Assembly (NCBI GenBank): GCA_937874695.1
Contig: CALNAJ010000029.1
Coordinates: 183,265-247,264, forward strand
DNA from: an uncultured Lactobacillus sp.
GTDB taxonomy: Bacteria > Bacillota > Bacilli > Lactobacillales > Lactobacillaceae
Reading direction: 5' to 3'
Length of the DNA stretch: 64,000 nucleotides
Within the stretch, counting starts at the first letter, position 1, and every line of letters begins with the position of its first letter. Position numbers and translations under genes: made by a program. The notes under the pieces are model-generated. The model had not been told where the DNA came from, did not search any database, and was given only the letters and a program-made list of their open reading frames with translations. Below are positions 33,453-42,781 of this stretch, piece after piece.

Positions 33453-36266
33453 TTACTTTTCTTCAAAACCTTCCGTTGCCGTTTCAGGATAGTTTTCCCG
33501 AACGATAGCGGCACAGCGGGCACAGAAGTGAGGGTAGTCTTTGTCACTACCAACATCTTCCTTGGTCAACCGACAACGGTCACAGACCTCACCAGCGGCT
33601 GGCGTAACCTTGACGGCGACGTGATCGAAGCTCAGCGCATCGGCTGGGGCTTGGTCCAGGTCGGCAAAGTCTAAACCAGAAACCAGTAAGATTTGTTGCA
33701 CGTCAACGTCCAACTTATCCAGTAACGTCTTGGTTTGGTCGTCAATGTACAAGTCCAGGTGGGCTTCAGCAGCCTTCCCGATCAACTTGGCATTCCGGGC
33801 TTCTTCCAAGGCCTTCAGCACGTGGCTCCGCAGCTTCATGAAGTGATCCCAAGCAGAGTTTTCACTGCTATCTTCCACTTCATTAGCATCATCCATGTCC
33901 AGTACCTTAGGCATTTCAGCCAATTGTACGAAGTCTTCTGGTTCTTGCAGGAAGCCCCAGAGTTCTTCGGCGGTGTGTGGCAGGATTGGCGTGATCAGCT
34001 TAGTCAAGCTAACGGCAATCTGGTAGAAGACCGTTTGCATCGACCGACGAGCCTTGCTGTCAGCGGCATCGATGTACAAGATGTCCTTGGCAAAGTCCAG
34101 GTAGAAAGCAGACAGATCAGTCACGACGAAGTTGATGAGTTCCTTGTAGATGTTCAGGAAGTCAAAGTTTTCATAATGCCCTTCCACGCTCTTCGTGAAT
34201 TCGTTGAGCTTGTAAAGCATGTGACGGTCAACCGCGGTCAGCTGATCAAAGGCAACGGCGTCGGTCTTAGGATCGAAGTCGCTGGTGTTCGCCAGCAAGT
34301 AGCGCATGGTGTTCCGCAGCTTCTTGTAGCTGTCAGAAATCTTGACGAAGGCTTCCGTAGAAACGCGAACGTCGGCTGAGGAATCAACGGAAGTGACCCA
34401 GAGGCGAACGATGTCGGCCCCCATCTTCTTGATGATTTCGTCAGGGGCAATCGTGTTCCCTAAGGACTTAGACATCTTGTGACCGTCTTTGTCCAACGTG
34501 AACCCTTGTGAAACGACCTGCTTATAAGGTGCCTTACCAGTAGCGGCAACACTGGTGATTAAACTAGAGTTGAACCAACCACGGTATTGGTCGGAACCTT
34601 CCAGGTAAAGATCGGCTGGGAAGTCGAGGTAATCGCGTTCAGCCAAGACCCCTTGATGTGATGAACCGGAGTCGAACCACACATCCATGATGTCGGTTTC
34701 CTTCGTAAATTCACCATTTGGTGAGTGTTCGCTGGTGAAGCCTTCGGGCAGTAAGTCCTTGGCTTCGCGTTTGAACCAGATGTTTGAGCCGTATTGACCA
34801 AACAGATCAGCAACGTGGTCCACCGTTTCTGGTGTGATGATGGCTTCGCCGTCTTCACCATAGAAGATTGGCAGTGGCACACCCCAGACCCGTTGCCGGG
34901 AAATAACCCAGTCGCCACGGTCCTTGATCATGTTGGCTAAACGCCGTTGACCCCAGTCAGGCTGGAACTTAACGTCCTTTAACGTTGCCAGGATTTCATC
35001 ACGAACCTTATCCACGGAAGCGAACCATTGTGGCGTTGCCCGGAAGATAACGGGCTTCTTCGTCCGCCAGTCAAATGGGTAACTGTGTTCGTATGGCATG
35101 TAGTCCAACAAGGCATTGTTAGCCTTCAGCTTGTCCAACGCGATTTGGTTAGCATCTTCGTAGAAGACCCCAGCAAAGTCGGGACCAGCTTCTTCGGTCA
35201 TGAACCCTTGGTCGTTGACTGGAACTAAGACGGGCAAGTTGTACAGCTTACCTACGTTGAAGTCATCTTCCCCAAGACCTGGTGCGGTATGAACCAGACC
35301 AGTCCCGGAATCGGTCGTGACGAAGTCGCCTAACATAACGACTAACTTCCGGTCGGCAATGAATGGGTGTTGCGCAATGATGTTGTCCATGTCCTGACCC
35401 ATCACTGTCTTCAAGACTTTAACGTCTTTCCAACCAAAGCGTTCGGCATTTTCAGCAACCAAGTCGCTAGCCAGAACAAACTTGCGGTCTTCGCCAGCAG
35501 GTTGCACAACGGCATACTCGATACCAGCATCGATGGTGATCCCTTCAGAACCAGGAATGGTCCAAGGCGTCGTGGTCCAAACGACCAGGTAAGTATCGTC
35601 ATCTAAGACGCCCTTACCATCAACGACCTTTTCACCATAAAAGGCGGAAGGTGAGGTCACATCATGGTATTCAACTTCGGCTTCAGCCATGGCTGATTCG
35701 GAAGACCATGACCAGTAGACTGGCTTCTTCCCCTTGTAGATCAACCCACGCTTAGCCATTTCTCCAAAGACCCGCACTTCAGCGGCTTCGAATTCTGGGT
35801 TTAACGTTAAGTAAGGATTGTTCCATTCAGCGGAAACACCCAAACGCTTGAAACCTTCACGTTGTTGGTCAACTTGCTTCAAAGCGTATTCGCGACAGAG
35901 GTCACGGAAGTCGGCAGTCGACATCTTCTTCCGGTCATAACCGGCCTTCGTCAACTGTTGTTCGATTGGCAGACCATGAGTATCCCAACCAGGAACGTAA
36001 GGTGCCCGGTAGCCGCTCATTGACTTGTAACGAACGATAATATCCTTGGAAACCTTGTTCAACGCGTGCCCCATATGGATGGGACCGTTAGCGTATGGTG
36101 GGCCATCGTGCAAAATAAACGATGGCTTCCCCTCATTTAATTTTTGGCGGGCTTCATAAATCTTGTTTTCAGCCCAGACTTTTTGCCGTTCAACTTCTTT
36201 AACTGGCAAATTGCCACGCATTTTGAATTTGGTTTTACCCAGGTTCAACGTGTCTTTCACTCGCAT
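33453..36266 (-). CDS. ileS: Isoleucyl-tRNA synthetase
   Basis: A class I aminoacyl-tRNA synthetase charging isoleucine, with an editing domain. The 937-residue protein has the HIGH motif as PIHMGHALN (about residue 60), TTPWTIPGSEG in the editing region, GSDQYRGWF, and KMSKS as HKMSKSLGN (about residue 594). The C-terminal zinc site is visible as CDRCRL and CARC (about residues 900-920), as in the bacterial type sensitive to mupirocin. GGAGG precedes ATG 36266 by 10 nt. Control is by the upstream T-box. Confidence 0.97.
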   Translation of the reverse strand: MRVKDTLNLGKTKFKMRGNLPVKEVERQKVWAENKIYEARQKLNEGKPSFILHDGPPYANGPIHMGHALNKVSKDIIVRYKSMSGYRAPYVPGWDTHGLPIEQQLTKAGYDRKKMSTADFRDLCREYALKQVDQQREGFKRLGVSAEWNNPYLTLNPEFEAAEVRVFGEMAKRGLIYKGKKPVYWSWSSESAMAEAEVEYHDVTSPSAFYGEKVVDGKGVLDDDTYLVVWTTTPWTIPGSEGITIDAGIEYAVVQPAGEDRKFVLASDLVAENAERFGWKDVKVLKTVMGQDMDNIIAQHPFIADRKLVVMLGDFVTTDSGTGLVHTAPGLGEDDFNVGKLYNLPVLVPVNDQGFMTEEAGPDFAGVFYEDANQIALDKLKANNALLDYMPYEHSYPFDWRTKKPVIFRATPQWFASVDKVRDEILATLKDVKFQPDWGQRRLANMIKDRGDWVISRQRVWGVPLPIFYGEDGEAIITPETVDHVADLFGQYGSNIWFKREAKDLLPEGFTSEHSPNGEFTKETDIMDVWFDSGSSHQGVLAERDYLDFPADLYLEGSDQYRGWFNSSLITSVAATGKAPYKQVVSQGFTLDKDGHKMSKSLGNTIAPDEIIKKMGADIVRLWVTSVDSSADVRVSTEAFVKISDSYKKLRNTMRYLLANTSDFDPKTDAVAFDQLTAVDRHMLYKLNEFTKSVEGHYENFDFLNIYKELINFVVTDLSAFYLDFAKDILYIDAADSKARRSMQTVFYQIAVSLTKLITPILPHTAEELWGFLQEPEDFVQLAEMPKVLDMDDANEVEDSSENSAWDHFMKLRSHVLKALEEARNAKLIGKAAEAHLDLYIDDQTKTLLDKLDVDVQQILLVSGLDFADLDQAPADALSFDHVAVKVTPAAGEVCDRCRLTKEDVGSDKDYPHFCARCAAIVRENYPETATEGFEEK

Positions 36267-36568
36267 ACCGTCATTTCCTCCTTATGTTTAAGTCCTTCAC
36301 GGTTGGTGAACCGGTGAGCTCAAGCTAGCATAACTGGCCTCAGCTCACCGGTCTACCGGACCGATGGTATCTTCTTCGCAGTGCCTCCGGAACAGATTAA
36401 TTCGCACCAAACTTGCCTTGCTTAGTATAACAGGTTGGCCCTAACGAACTGGTAATTGGGGCTTCGCTGTCGACTTTTTTTCTGGCAGGCTTGCATTAGT
36501 GCCCTCTCTACCATCACACAGCCGAAACGTGCGCCACAAAGCAGCTGGTTGCGCACTCTTTTTCACAC
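36267..36568 (-). other. Untranslated spacer between the T-box terminator and ileS
   Basis: About 300 nt lie between the T-box terminator and the ileS start, much longer than needed. They hold an 11-bp perfect stem (ACCGGTGAGCT 36310-36320 with AGCTCACCGGT 36342-36352) and a remnant of the family B element (36521-36561). No gene is seen. Confidence 0.6.
36521..36561 (-). repeat. Shortened family B element
   Basis: The minus strand reads AAGAGTGCGC at the 5' side and TTTGTGGCGCACGTTTCGGC at the 3' side, matching the ends of the elements at 3385 and 18205, but the central hairpin is missing. GTGCGC and GCGCAC at the ends still pair. Confidence 0.55.
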
Positions 36569-36803
36569 AAAAAACGACCCGTCGCAAGGGACGAAGTCGT
36601 TCGTGGTACCACCCAAATTCAGAAGACGATGGTCACCGTCTTCCCTCAAGACGCCATATCGGGGCGCTTCCGCCGTTGCTTACTGTTGGTTCAGCCACGG
36701 AACTTGGAGAATGATACCAGCTAAAAAGAGGTGACGTTAGCCTTCCACCATCGCTAACTCGCTTGTGTCGTTTTTTTAGTTGACGGATTTCTCTGTCGTT
36801 TAT
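36569..36803 (-). promoter_or_regulatory. T-box riboswitch of ileS
   Basis: On the minus strand the leader has a long stem I (pairs such as CTAAAAA with TTTTTAG and GAGAA with TTCTC), a specifier codon ATC (36715-36713) followed by A, the T-box core GGGTGGTACCACG (36614-36602), and a terminator AACGAC...GTCGTT with T run (36601-36569). Uncharged tRNA-Ile binding at ATC and the T-box core would allow read-through. It begins right after divIVA with no terminator between. Confidence 0.93.
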
Positions 36804-36812
36804 TATTTAGTA

Positions 36813-37532
36813 TTAGTCTTGATCAAAATGCGGTTGATCGTTATCTGGGAAAATCACAACGGTCTCGCCATTATCATCATTTGAATCCGTCACTGGGGCT
36901 TCTTGGACTGGAGCGTCATCTGCCACCGCAGTCTCACCACTTGGTTGGGATGTGTTTGAGTTTACGCCTTGAGCTGCATCATTGTCAAGCCGGTCGCCAA
37001 CGACCTTCTTGATTTCTTCGTAGCTGGACATGGACCCTTCCTTTAACAGGCTGTCCCAGTCATTGGACTTAACCACTTCCAACTGGCTTTCCAGCATAAC
37101 CTGCAGCCGTTGACGGAAGACCCGGGTACTCTTCTTCAAGTCATCAGTCTCCACAGCCAACTTCTTGGCCCGCTTCGAAGCTTCGTCCATGATCTGATTG
37201 CCCTTGTTCGTGGCCTCAGAAACAATGTCAGAGCTTTGCTTTTGAGCTTCTCTGATGATGATTTCAGATTCCTTTTGAGAATTAGCCTTAACCTTATCTG
37301 CAGCTTCTTGCGCAACCAAAATGGATTGGTTAAGAGAGTCCTTCAAGTCGTTAAAGTACTTGAGTTTCCCGTTCGCTGCATCTAATTGTTCCTCTAATTC
37401 CTTGTTGTGATTCAACGTGATTTGGTAATCCTTGATGACTTGATCCAAGAAATCATTGACCTCATCAACATTGTAACCACGCATCTTCGTGCCAAACTCT
37501 TTATTATGAATGTCTAATGGACTTAGTACCAT
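36813..37532 (-). CDS. divIVA: Cell division protein DivIVA
   Basis: DivIVA senses negative membrane curvature and gathers at poles and septa. The 239-residue protein begins with the conserved MVLSPLDIHNKEFGTKMRGYNVDEVNDFLD (membrane-binding turn and first coiled coil), given here only to position: residues 1-30. A long coiled coil follows to about residue 165, and an acidic Asn/Asp/Glu-rich tail ends the protein. GGAGGG precedes ATG 37532. It is the last gene of the division cluster and lies 16 bp after ylmH. Confidence 0.94.
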   Translation of the reverse strand: MVLSPLDIHNKEFGTKMRGYNVDEVNDFLDQVIKDYQITLNHNKELEEQLDAANGKLKYFNDLKDSLNQSILVAQEAADKVKANSQKESEIIIREAQKQSSDIVSEATNKGNQIMDEASKRAKKLAVETDDLKKSTRVFRQRLQVMLESQLEVVKSNDWDSLLKEGSMSSYEEIKKVVGDRLDNDAAQGVNSNTSQPSGETAVADDAPVQEAPVTDSNDDNGETVVIFPDNDQPHFDQD

Positions 37533-37548
37533 TGTGTTCCCTCCGCAT

Positions 37549-38328
37549 CTATTTCTTCAACACCGCTAGGGTGACCCGAATTTTTTCCTTTTTCGTACGG
37601 CCGGCAACCTCGTCTAACCGTACCCGACCGAACCCGCGGACTGACACAATGTCAGCCACGTCCAGTTCGTAATCCGGCTTGATGGTTTCCGTCCAATTAA
37701 TTCGGACGTGGTTGCCCTCAATCAATTCCTTCGCGCGGTGCCGGGATAAATGGAAACCGGTCCCCACGATGTTATCTAACCGTAACGACGACAAGGTCGC
37801 GGACTCCGCTTCCCACTCGTCTAACGGTTGAATCAATGCATCGAAGTCGCTGACTACCAGCCGAGCCTTGACCCGACCAATGTGGTCGACCTGTCCCGTT
37901 AGATAATCGGCCATCGACGACTCCGTCACGACCTGCCACGTTTCGCCATCGGTCAGGATATCCCCCAAAATTTCTCGTTCGATACCCGAGCCCAATAACG
38001 TCCCCAGAATCTGACTGTGATGTAACGTCGCGAATTTCACCGGATAATCTACTCGTAACAGGGTCAACTCGAAGTCTTTCTCTTCGGGCTCATAATAATC
38101 CGGGAAGAACAGCGCCCGTTGCATCTCAGCCATCTTGTGGCCACCGCTGAATTGAACTTTCACGTCAGCACGATGCGCCAACGTGGTGGCAATATAGACT
38201 TGCCTTGGGTTCAAGAAATGCGTGAGGACGGGGCGGTACTCGTCCGCCACCTGTTGAAGCCAACCACCGACAGCATCGATGAATGGTGCTTCATCCGGTC
38301 GAAAATGTTGTGTGACGTTCTCATCCAT
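37549..38328 (-). CDS. ylmH: S4-domain RNA-binding protein YlmH
   Basis: A 259-residue protein with a C-terminal S4 RNA-binding domain (LDNIVGTGFHLSRHRAKELIEGNHVRIN, here only to position: about residues 180-207). YlmH homologues bind peptidyl-tRNA-obstructed large ribosomal subunits and act in ribosome rescue in Bacillus; a link with division is based on location. GGGAGG precedes ATG 38328. The gene keeps the classic order sepF, yggT, ylmH, divIVA. Confidence 0.9.
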   Translation of the reverse strand: MDENVTQHFRPDEAPFIDAVGGWLQQVADEYRPVLTHFLNPRQVYIATTLAHRADVKVQFSGGHKMAEMQRALFFPDYYEPEEKDFELTLLRVDYPVKFATLHHSQILGTLLGSGIEREILGDILTDGETWQVVTESSMADYLTGQVDHIGRVKARLVVSDFDALIQPLDEWEAESATLSSLRLDNIVGTGFHLSRHRAKELIEGNHVRINWTETIKPDYELDVADIVSVRGFGRVRLDEVAGRTKKEKIRVTLAVLKK

Positions 38329-38348
38329 GTCTCAAACCTCCCCTCGAC

Positions 38349-38633
38349 TCATCGAATGAGTAAATTCAGTACAATGATATGCAGGTACTGCAAACCGTAT
38401 TGAACCACCGATAGGACGATGATGGCCACGACTGGGCCAAATCCTAGTGGTCCAACCGAAATGAAATTAAAGTAGCCTAGAAATGGCTCGACCAGCCGGC
38501 CAATGAACTGACCTAACTTTGACTGGTAAGCCCCAGGCAACCAACTCATCAGTGCGTACACCACGATCAACATGATATAGGCACTAACGACCCAGCCTAA
38601 AACCTGGAAAATCAAATTCACAATCGTTAACAA
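38349..38633 (-). CDS. YggT family membrane protein (YlmG)
   Basis: A 94-residue protein with two hydrophobic stretches (about residues 1-28 and 62-94) separated by the conserved cytoplasmic or lumenal motif YQSKLGQFIGRLVEPFL. YggT/YlmG proteins are small membrane factors linked to division in Gram-positives and to plastid nucleoids, with no known activity. It starts with TTG 38633, 7 nt after GGAG. It lies between sepF and ylmH in the standard order. Confidence 0.88.
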   Translation of the reverse strand: MLTIVNLIFQVLGWVVSAYIMLIVVYALMSWLPGAYQSKLGQFIGRLVEPFLGYFNFISVGPLGFGPVVAIIVLSVVQYGLQYLHIIVLNLLIR

Positions 38634-38645
38634 GGCGTCGCTCCT

Positions 38646-39080
38646 TTACTTCGTAAACTGTGTGCCTAGATTTGCTGCGACGTCACCGCTAACTTCAAAG
38701 TTATGCGGGGTGCACAGAAAAATCTGCTCACCGATCCGCTTGATTTCGCCACCCACGGCAAATGCGGTCCCATTGAGAAAATCCACGATGCGTTGCGCTT
38801 GTGGCTCATCGACCCGGGCAAAGTTTACGATGACGGCATCGCCACTCGTAAGCTGCTTGGCAATCGACTTCGCATCGGAATAGATTCGGGGCTCGCAAAT
38901 TGCAATGTGACTGGCGTTGGGTTTTGCATTGCGCATGGCAACCACCTTTCGACTATCGACCGGCCGATTAGGGGTAGCTGGCGTTGGGTTCGCTACCGGG
39001 GCTGATTCGGGTTCCTGATAGTCTTCGTCATAATCATCGTTTACACCGAAAAATCTGCTAAGACTAAACTTATCCGCCAT
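38646..39080 (-). CDS. sepF: Cell division protein SepF
   Basis: SepF anchors FtsZ filaments to the membrane and shapes the septum. The 144-residue protein has the N-terminal membrane-binding helix (ADKFSLSRFFGV), an acidic Pro-rich linker, and the DUF552 core from about residue 55 with RVDEPQAQRIVDFLNGTAFAVGG and the closing FLCTPHNFEV. GAGAGGAG precedes ATG 39080. It lies directly downstream of ftsZ. Confidence 0.94.
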   Translation of the reverse strand: MADKFSLSRFFGVNDDYDEDYQEPESAPVANPTPATPNRPVDSRKVVAMRNAKPNASHIAICEPRIYSDAKSIAKQLTSGDAVIVNFARVDEPQAQRIVDFLNGTAFAVGGEIKRIGEQIFLCTPHNFEVSGDVAANLGTQFTK

Positions 39081-39122
39081 GGTTGGCCACTCCTCTCATA
39101 ACGACTCCTACCTGGGACGCCC

Positions 39123-40394
39123 TTACTTGCGCCGACGCTTGAAGAACGGTGGCGTGTCCTCGCCCTTGTTGCTATCATCAGCCGGTGCACTATCGTTGCT
39201 AGAGCTAGGGTTGAAGATATTAAAATCTGGCTTGTCGACCCCAGCAAATTCATCATGAGATGAACTTGCCTTGGGTTCTGGCCGGTGGGCAGGTTCGCGG
39301 ATGTCCCAGTTACCAAATGGATCTTGGTCTGCTTCATTCTTACTTGCTTGGTTATTTTGTGATTCAGTGTTGTGCCCTTGTTGATTGGCTTCACGCCGAG
39401 CAACCCGACTGTGTTGGGCAGCTTCGCGTTCTTCCTTCTTCTTGTCGATTCCAGTGGCAATCACCGTAACCCGAACTTCATCGCCGAGTTCTTCGTCGAT
39501 GGAGGTCCCGAAGATGATGTTAACATCGCTGGTAGCAGCGTCAGACACGATTTGTGAAGCAGCTTGCGCTTCAAACAAGGACAGGTCTGGCCCACCGGTG
39601 ATGTTCAGCAGAACTTGTTCGGCACCATCGATAGAAACTTCCAGCAATGGTGAAGAGATGGCTTTCTTGGTAGCATCTTCCGTCCGGTTTTCACCGTTAG
39701 CGGAACCGATTCCCATCAAGGCAGCCCCTTGGTCCTTCATGACCGTCTTCACATCGGCAAAGTCCAAGTTAACGTAGCCGGGACTCGTAATTAAGTCAGA
39801 GATCCCTTGAACCCCTTGACGTAACACATTGTCGGCTTCTTGGAAGGCTTCCATCATCGGCGTCTTCTTGTCAACGATTTCTAATAAACGGTTGTTGGCG
39901 ATGACGATCAACGTATCAACGCTTTCCTTCATGGCAGCAACCCCTTCAGCGGCGAAACGACCGCGCCGTGGGCCTTCAAAACTAAATGGCCGGGTGACAA
40001 CCCCCACCGTCAAAGCACCACTGTCCTTGGCGATTTTAGCCACGATTGGGGCGGCACCGTTACCGGTACCCCCGCCCATCCCGGCGGTAACGAAGACCAT
40101 GTCAGCACCATCTAAGGCTTCCGTGATCTGTTCTTCGCTTTCTTCGGCAGCTTTGGCCCCAATTTCAGGGTTCGCGCCGGCACCGAGTCCCTTGGTCAAT
40201 TTCGGGCCAAGTTGAATCTTGGTTTCAGCTTTAGAAGCTTCCAAGGCTTGAACATCGGTGTTGGCAACGATAAATTCGACACCCTTAACGTCTTCGGCGA
40301 TCATCCGGTTGACGGCGTTGTTACCCCCGCCCCCGACACCAATGACCTTGATATTCGCGCCGTGATTTTGCGCTGAATCTAGTGAGTATTCCAT
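39123..40394 (-). CDS. ftsZ: Cell division protein FtsZ
   Basis: The tubulin-like GTPase that forms the Z-ring. The 423-residue protein has IKVIGVGGGGNNAVNRMI near the start and the tubulin signature as GGGTGNGAAP (about residue 105), where most bacteria have GGGTGTGAAP. The globular part ends near residue 316, followed by a long Asn/Gln/Ser-rich linker and the C-terminal peptide DTPPFFKRRRK, a changed form of the usual DIPxFLRxR that binds FtsA and SepF. ATG 40394 is used with GGAGG 10 nt upstream; the frame is open to 40418. Confidence 0.96.
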   Translation of the reverse strand: MEYSLDSAQNHGANIKVIGVGGGGNNAVNRMIAEDVKGVEFIVANTDVQALEASKAETKIQLGPKLTKGLGAGANPEIGAKAAEESEEQITEALDGADMVFVTAGMGGGTGNGAAPIVAKIAKDSGALTVGVVTRPFSFEGPRRGRFAAEGVAAMKESVDTLIVIANNRLLEIVDKKTPMMEAFQEADNVLRQGVQGISDLITSPGYVNLDFADVKTVMKDQGAALMGIGSANGENRTEDATKKAISSPLLEVSIDGAEQVLLNITGGPDLSLFEAQAASQIVSDAATSDVNIIFGTSIDEELGDEVRVTVIATGIDKKKEEREAAQHSRVARREANQQGHNTESQNNQASKNEADQDPFGNWDIREPAHRPEPKASSSHDEFAGVDKPDFNIFNPSSSNDSAPADDSNKGEDTPPFFKRRRK

Positions 40395-40417
40395 ATTTGT
40401 ATTTCCTCCATCTCGCA

Positions 40418-41749
40418 TTAGTCGAAGAAGTCGCTAAAGAACTTCCGGAACCCTTCAGTTCGCTTTTTCTTTTCTTTTGGTTGTTTGGCCTTCGAAGTCT
40501 GGCTAGATTGTACCGGAGCGTTGTTAGCAGCCTCTTGGGCGGCCTCTCTGGAACGAATCTCGTCAGTCTCATCGGCTAATTGGCTGGAGCCCGTCAAAGC
40601 ACTCTTGATGAGCAGATCAATCTCGCTCAATCCCCCAAAGTATTTCACTAAGGCCAGCGCCAACGTGAATGATGGGTGCCGAAGCCCCATCTGATCGGGC
40701 ACGTAGACCCGAACGTTGGTCCCAAATTCATCCGTGGCCAAGTCAGTGATGCCTGGCAGAGCAGCTACCCCACCAGTCAACACAATACCCCCCGGTAATT
40801 CTAAGGCTTGGACCTCGTCTAGGTTGGACCGTAGACGTTGGAAAATTTGGTCGAGTCTGGCTTCAATGATTTCAGCTAAGTATTTTTCCGAAATTGGTGT
40901 GGGCTGGCTTTGACCAACCACATCAACTGGAAATTCGTCCTCGTCGCTAGCTTGCGTCGCATCAGCGTAACCATAATCGCGCTTGAGTTTTTCTGCGCTA
41001 TCCAGGGAAGTGTTCAAGACCACCGAAATATCTTTGGTGATAAATTGTCCACCTTCCTGATCGACATCAATGTATTTTAATTGGTGGTCGTGAATCACGG
41101 CCGCCGTAGCTTGGCCGCCACCAAGATCAATCAAGATGGTCCCAAAGTCTTGCTCACCATCATTCATGACCATCATGCCTTGCGCCATCGGGTTGATAAC
41201 TGTCCCGCGCAGGTTAAGGCCGGCTTGTTCCACAGCTTTGCGGGTATTATGCATGATCGTCTTAGGTCCGGTAAACAACGTCCCGTGAATTTCAAGACGT
41301 ACCCCAACCATCCCTCGAGGATCCTTGATTCCGTCAAAACCATCAACGACGAACTCGTCGGCTAAAATGTCAACGACCTCACGTTCTGGCGGTAAACTCT
41401 GAATCAACGCAGCATTTGCGACCGTCCGGACGTCACGTCCCGTGATTTCACGGGATTGATCGTCAATGGCAATCATGCCACTACATGGTTCAATTTTTAA
41501 CATGTTTGCGGGAATCCCCACAATTACATCGTGAATTTCGATGCTGGCCTTCTCTTCGGCTTGTCGAACGGCGCGCTGAATCGCTTCAGCTGCCTTGTCA
41601 ATGTCCACGATAACTCCGCGACTGACACCATTCGAACGTTCATTTCCCACACCAATAACGTTCATTTGCCCTTTAACATTCTCAGCAACAATGACTTTTA
41701 TTGAGGTGGTTCCTATATCGAGACCAACGTACATCCCTGAATTATCCAT
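40418..41749 (-). CDS. ftsA: Cell division protein FtsA
   Basis: FtsA is an actin-like ATPase that ties FtsZ to the membrane and recruits the divisome. The 443-residue protein opens with YVGLDIGTTSIKVIV (phosphate 1 loop), shows the SHS2-like 1C domain (about residues 85-165), IDLGGGQATAAV (phosphate 2) and GGVAALPG (adenosine site). It ends with the amphipathic membrane helix EGFRKFFSDFFD. The linker before it is Gln/Ser/Lys-rich. It lies 23 bp before the ftsZ start codon. Confidence 0.96.
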   Translation of the reverse strand: MDNSGMYVGLDIGTTSIKVIVAENVKGQMNVIGVGNERSNGVSRGVIVDIDKAAEAIQRAVRQAEEKASIEIHDVIVGIPANMLKIEPCSGMIAIDDQSREITGRDVRTVANAALIQSLPPEREVVDILADEFVVDGFDGIKDPRGMVGVRLEIHGTLFTGPKTIMHNTRKAVEQAGLNLRGTVINPMAQGMMVMNDGEQDFGTILIDLGGGQATAAVIHDHQLKYIDVDQEGGQFITKDISVVLNTSLDSAEKLKRDYGYADATQASDEDEFPVDVVGQSQPTPISEKYLAEIIEARLDQIFQRLRSNLDEVQALELPGGIVLTGGVAALPGITDLATDEFGTNVRVYVPDQMGLRHPSFTLALALVKYFGGLSEIDLLIKSALTGSSQLADETDEIRSREAAQEAANNAPVQSSQTSKAKQPKEKKKRTEGFRKFFSDFFD

Positions 41750-41845
41750 AGAAAAAGGAACCTCCTAAGTTAATCTAATATCAACACTGCATGAATTCGC
41801 TTTTTCCCCTAATTATTTTTCAGTTTACCACATTTACTAGGGGTT

Positions 41846-41870
41846 GAAAAAGCCTAATTGACGCTTTTTC
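41846..41870 (-). other. Hairpin between divIB and ftsA
   Basis: GAAAAAGC (41846-41853) and GCTTTTTC (41863-41870) form an 8-bp perfect stem in the 141-bp gap. There is no clean T run, so it could be a processing site or weak attenuator rather than a terminator. Confidence 0.45.
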
Positions 41871-41890
41871 GCCGTTGCAATCAAAATGAA

Positions 41891-42748
41891 TTATTTTGTA
41901 AAGGGGTACGAGTACGCCCCAACCTCCAAATTGACCACACCTTTTTGCTTCATTTTCGCTGCGATCCCTGGGTAATACGCCATTTTCTGGGCGAAAGTGG
42001 GGATGCTAGCGTAAACCTCATTACCATCATTCATGAACAGGTGGACCCGGTTCGGATTGTCCTTATTCGGCGCATCATGAATTTCACTGATACTTCGTTT
42101 AATTTCCGAATCGAGCTTGGCATATTGCAAGATCATCCGATGAAGGCTCTTAGTATTCTTGAAATTGCCGTAAACCGGTGTCCCACTTTTAGGCTGAGTC
42201 ACCGACTGTTCACTAACAATACCATTTTCCAAGACTTCATAGTAACGATTTTGCTTCATGACATACCCCGCCGTGGCATATTCGGTCACGTGGACCGTCG
42301 CCAGGTTGGGCCGCTGAAAATGAATGGTCGCTTGTTTGAGGCGTGAGTTCCGACGAGGAGCTTGCCGTTCAAATTGCTTGGTATGCCCCCACAATTTGAA
42401 GATTGAATCTCCCGGCTGAATCTGCACCGCACGCTGAACACGTTGGGCACTCAGCACATCCGTCCCAGTGACCGTTACCGTTTTGAAATGACTCAGCGGT
42501 GAAATCAGGTAGACCATGGCCAGAATCACTACCGTAAAGCTGGTCAACAGTATCGTTAACCGGCGGACCAACTTTCGGTTGCGCTGATGCTTCAAGCGCG
42601 GCAATTTATCTCCGATACGTTTAGCCTGATGAACCCACTTGGGTGCCTTGGCTTGCTTTCGCTGAGCCGCCGCCTTGCGCTGGTAACTTTCCCAGGGGGT
42701 CAACGTTTCTTGTTGCTTCTTATCATTGCGGTTCAAACGAAACTTCAC
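41891..42748 (-). CDS. divIB: Cell division protein DivIB/FtsQ
   Basis: A bitopic membrane protein of the FtsQ-FtsL-FtsB group that controls septal wall synthesis. The 285-residue protein has a long basic cytoplasmic N-terminus (to about residue 62), one transmembrane segment (LTILLTSFTVVILAMVYLI), a POTRA domain starting near FKTVTVTGTDVLSAQRV and the FtsQ domain to the end. It starts with GTG 42748, with GGAGG 9 nt upstream, 33 bp after murG. Confidence 0.92.
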   Translation of the reverse strand: MKFRLNRNDKKQQETLTPWESYQRKAAAQRKQAKAPKWVHQAKRIGDKLPRLKHQRNRKLVRRLTILLTSFTVVILAMVYLISPLSHFKTVTVTGTDVLSAQRVQRAVQIQPGDSIFKLWGHTKQFERQAPRRNSRLKQATIHFQRPNLATVHVTEYATAGYVMKQNRYYEVLENGIVSEQSVTQPKSGTPVYGNFKNTKSLHRMILQYAKLDSEIKRSISEIHDAPNKDNPNRVHLFMNDGNEVYASIPTFAQKMAYYPGIAAKMKQKGVVNLEVGAYSYPFTK

Positions 42749-42781
42749 AGCCGCACACCTCCCACTTGCTGGATTAGCGTG

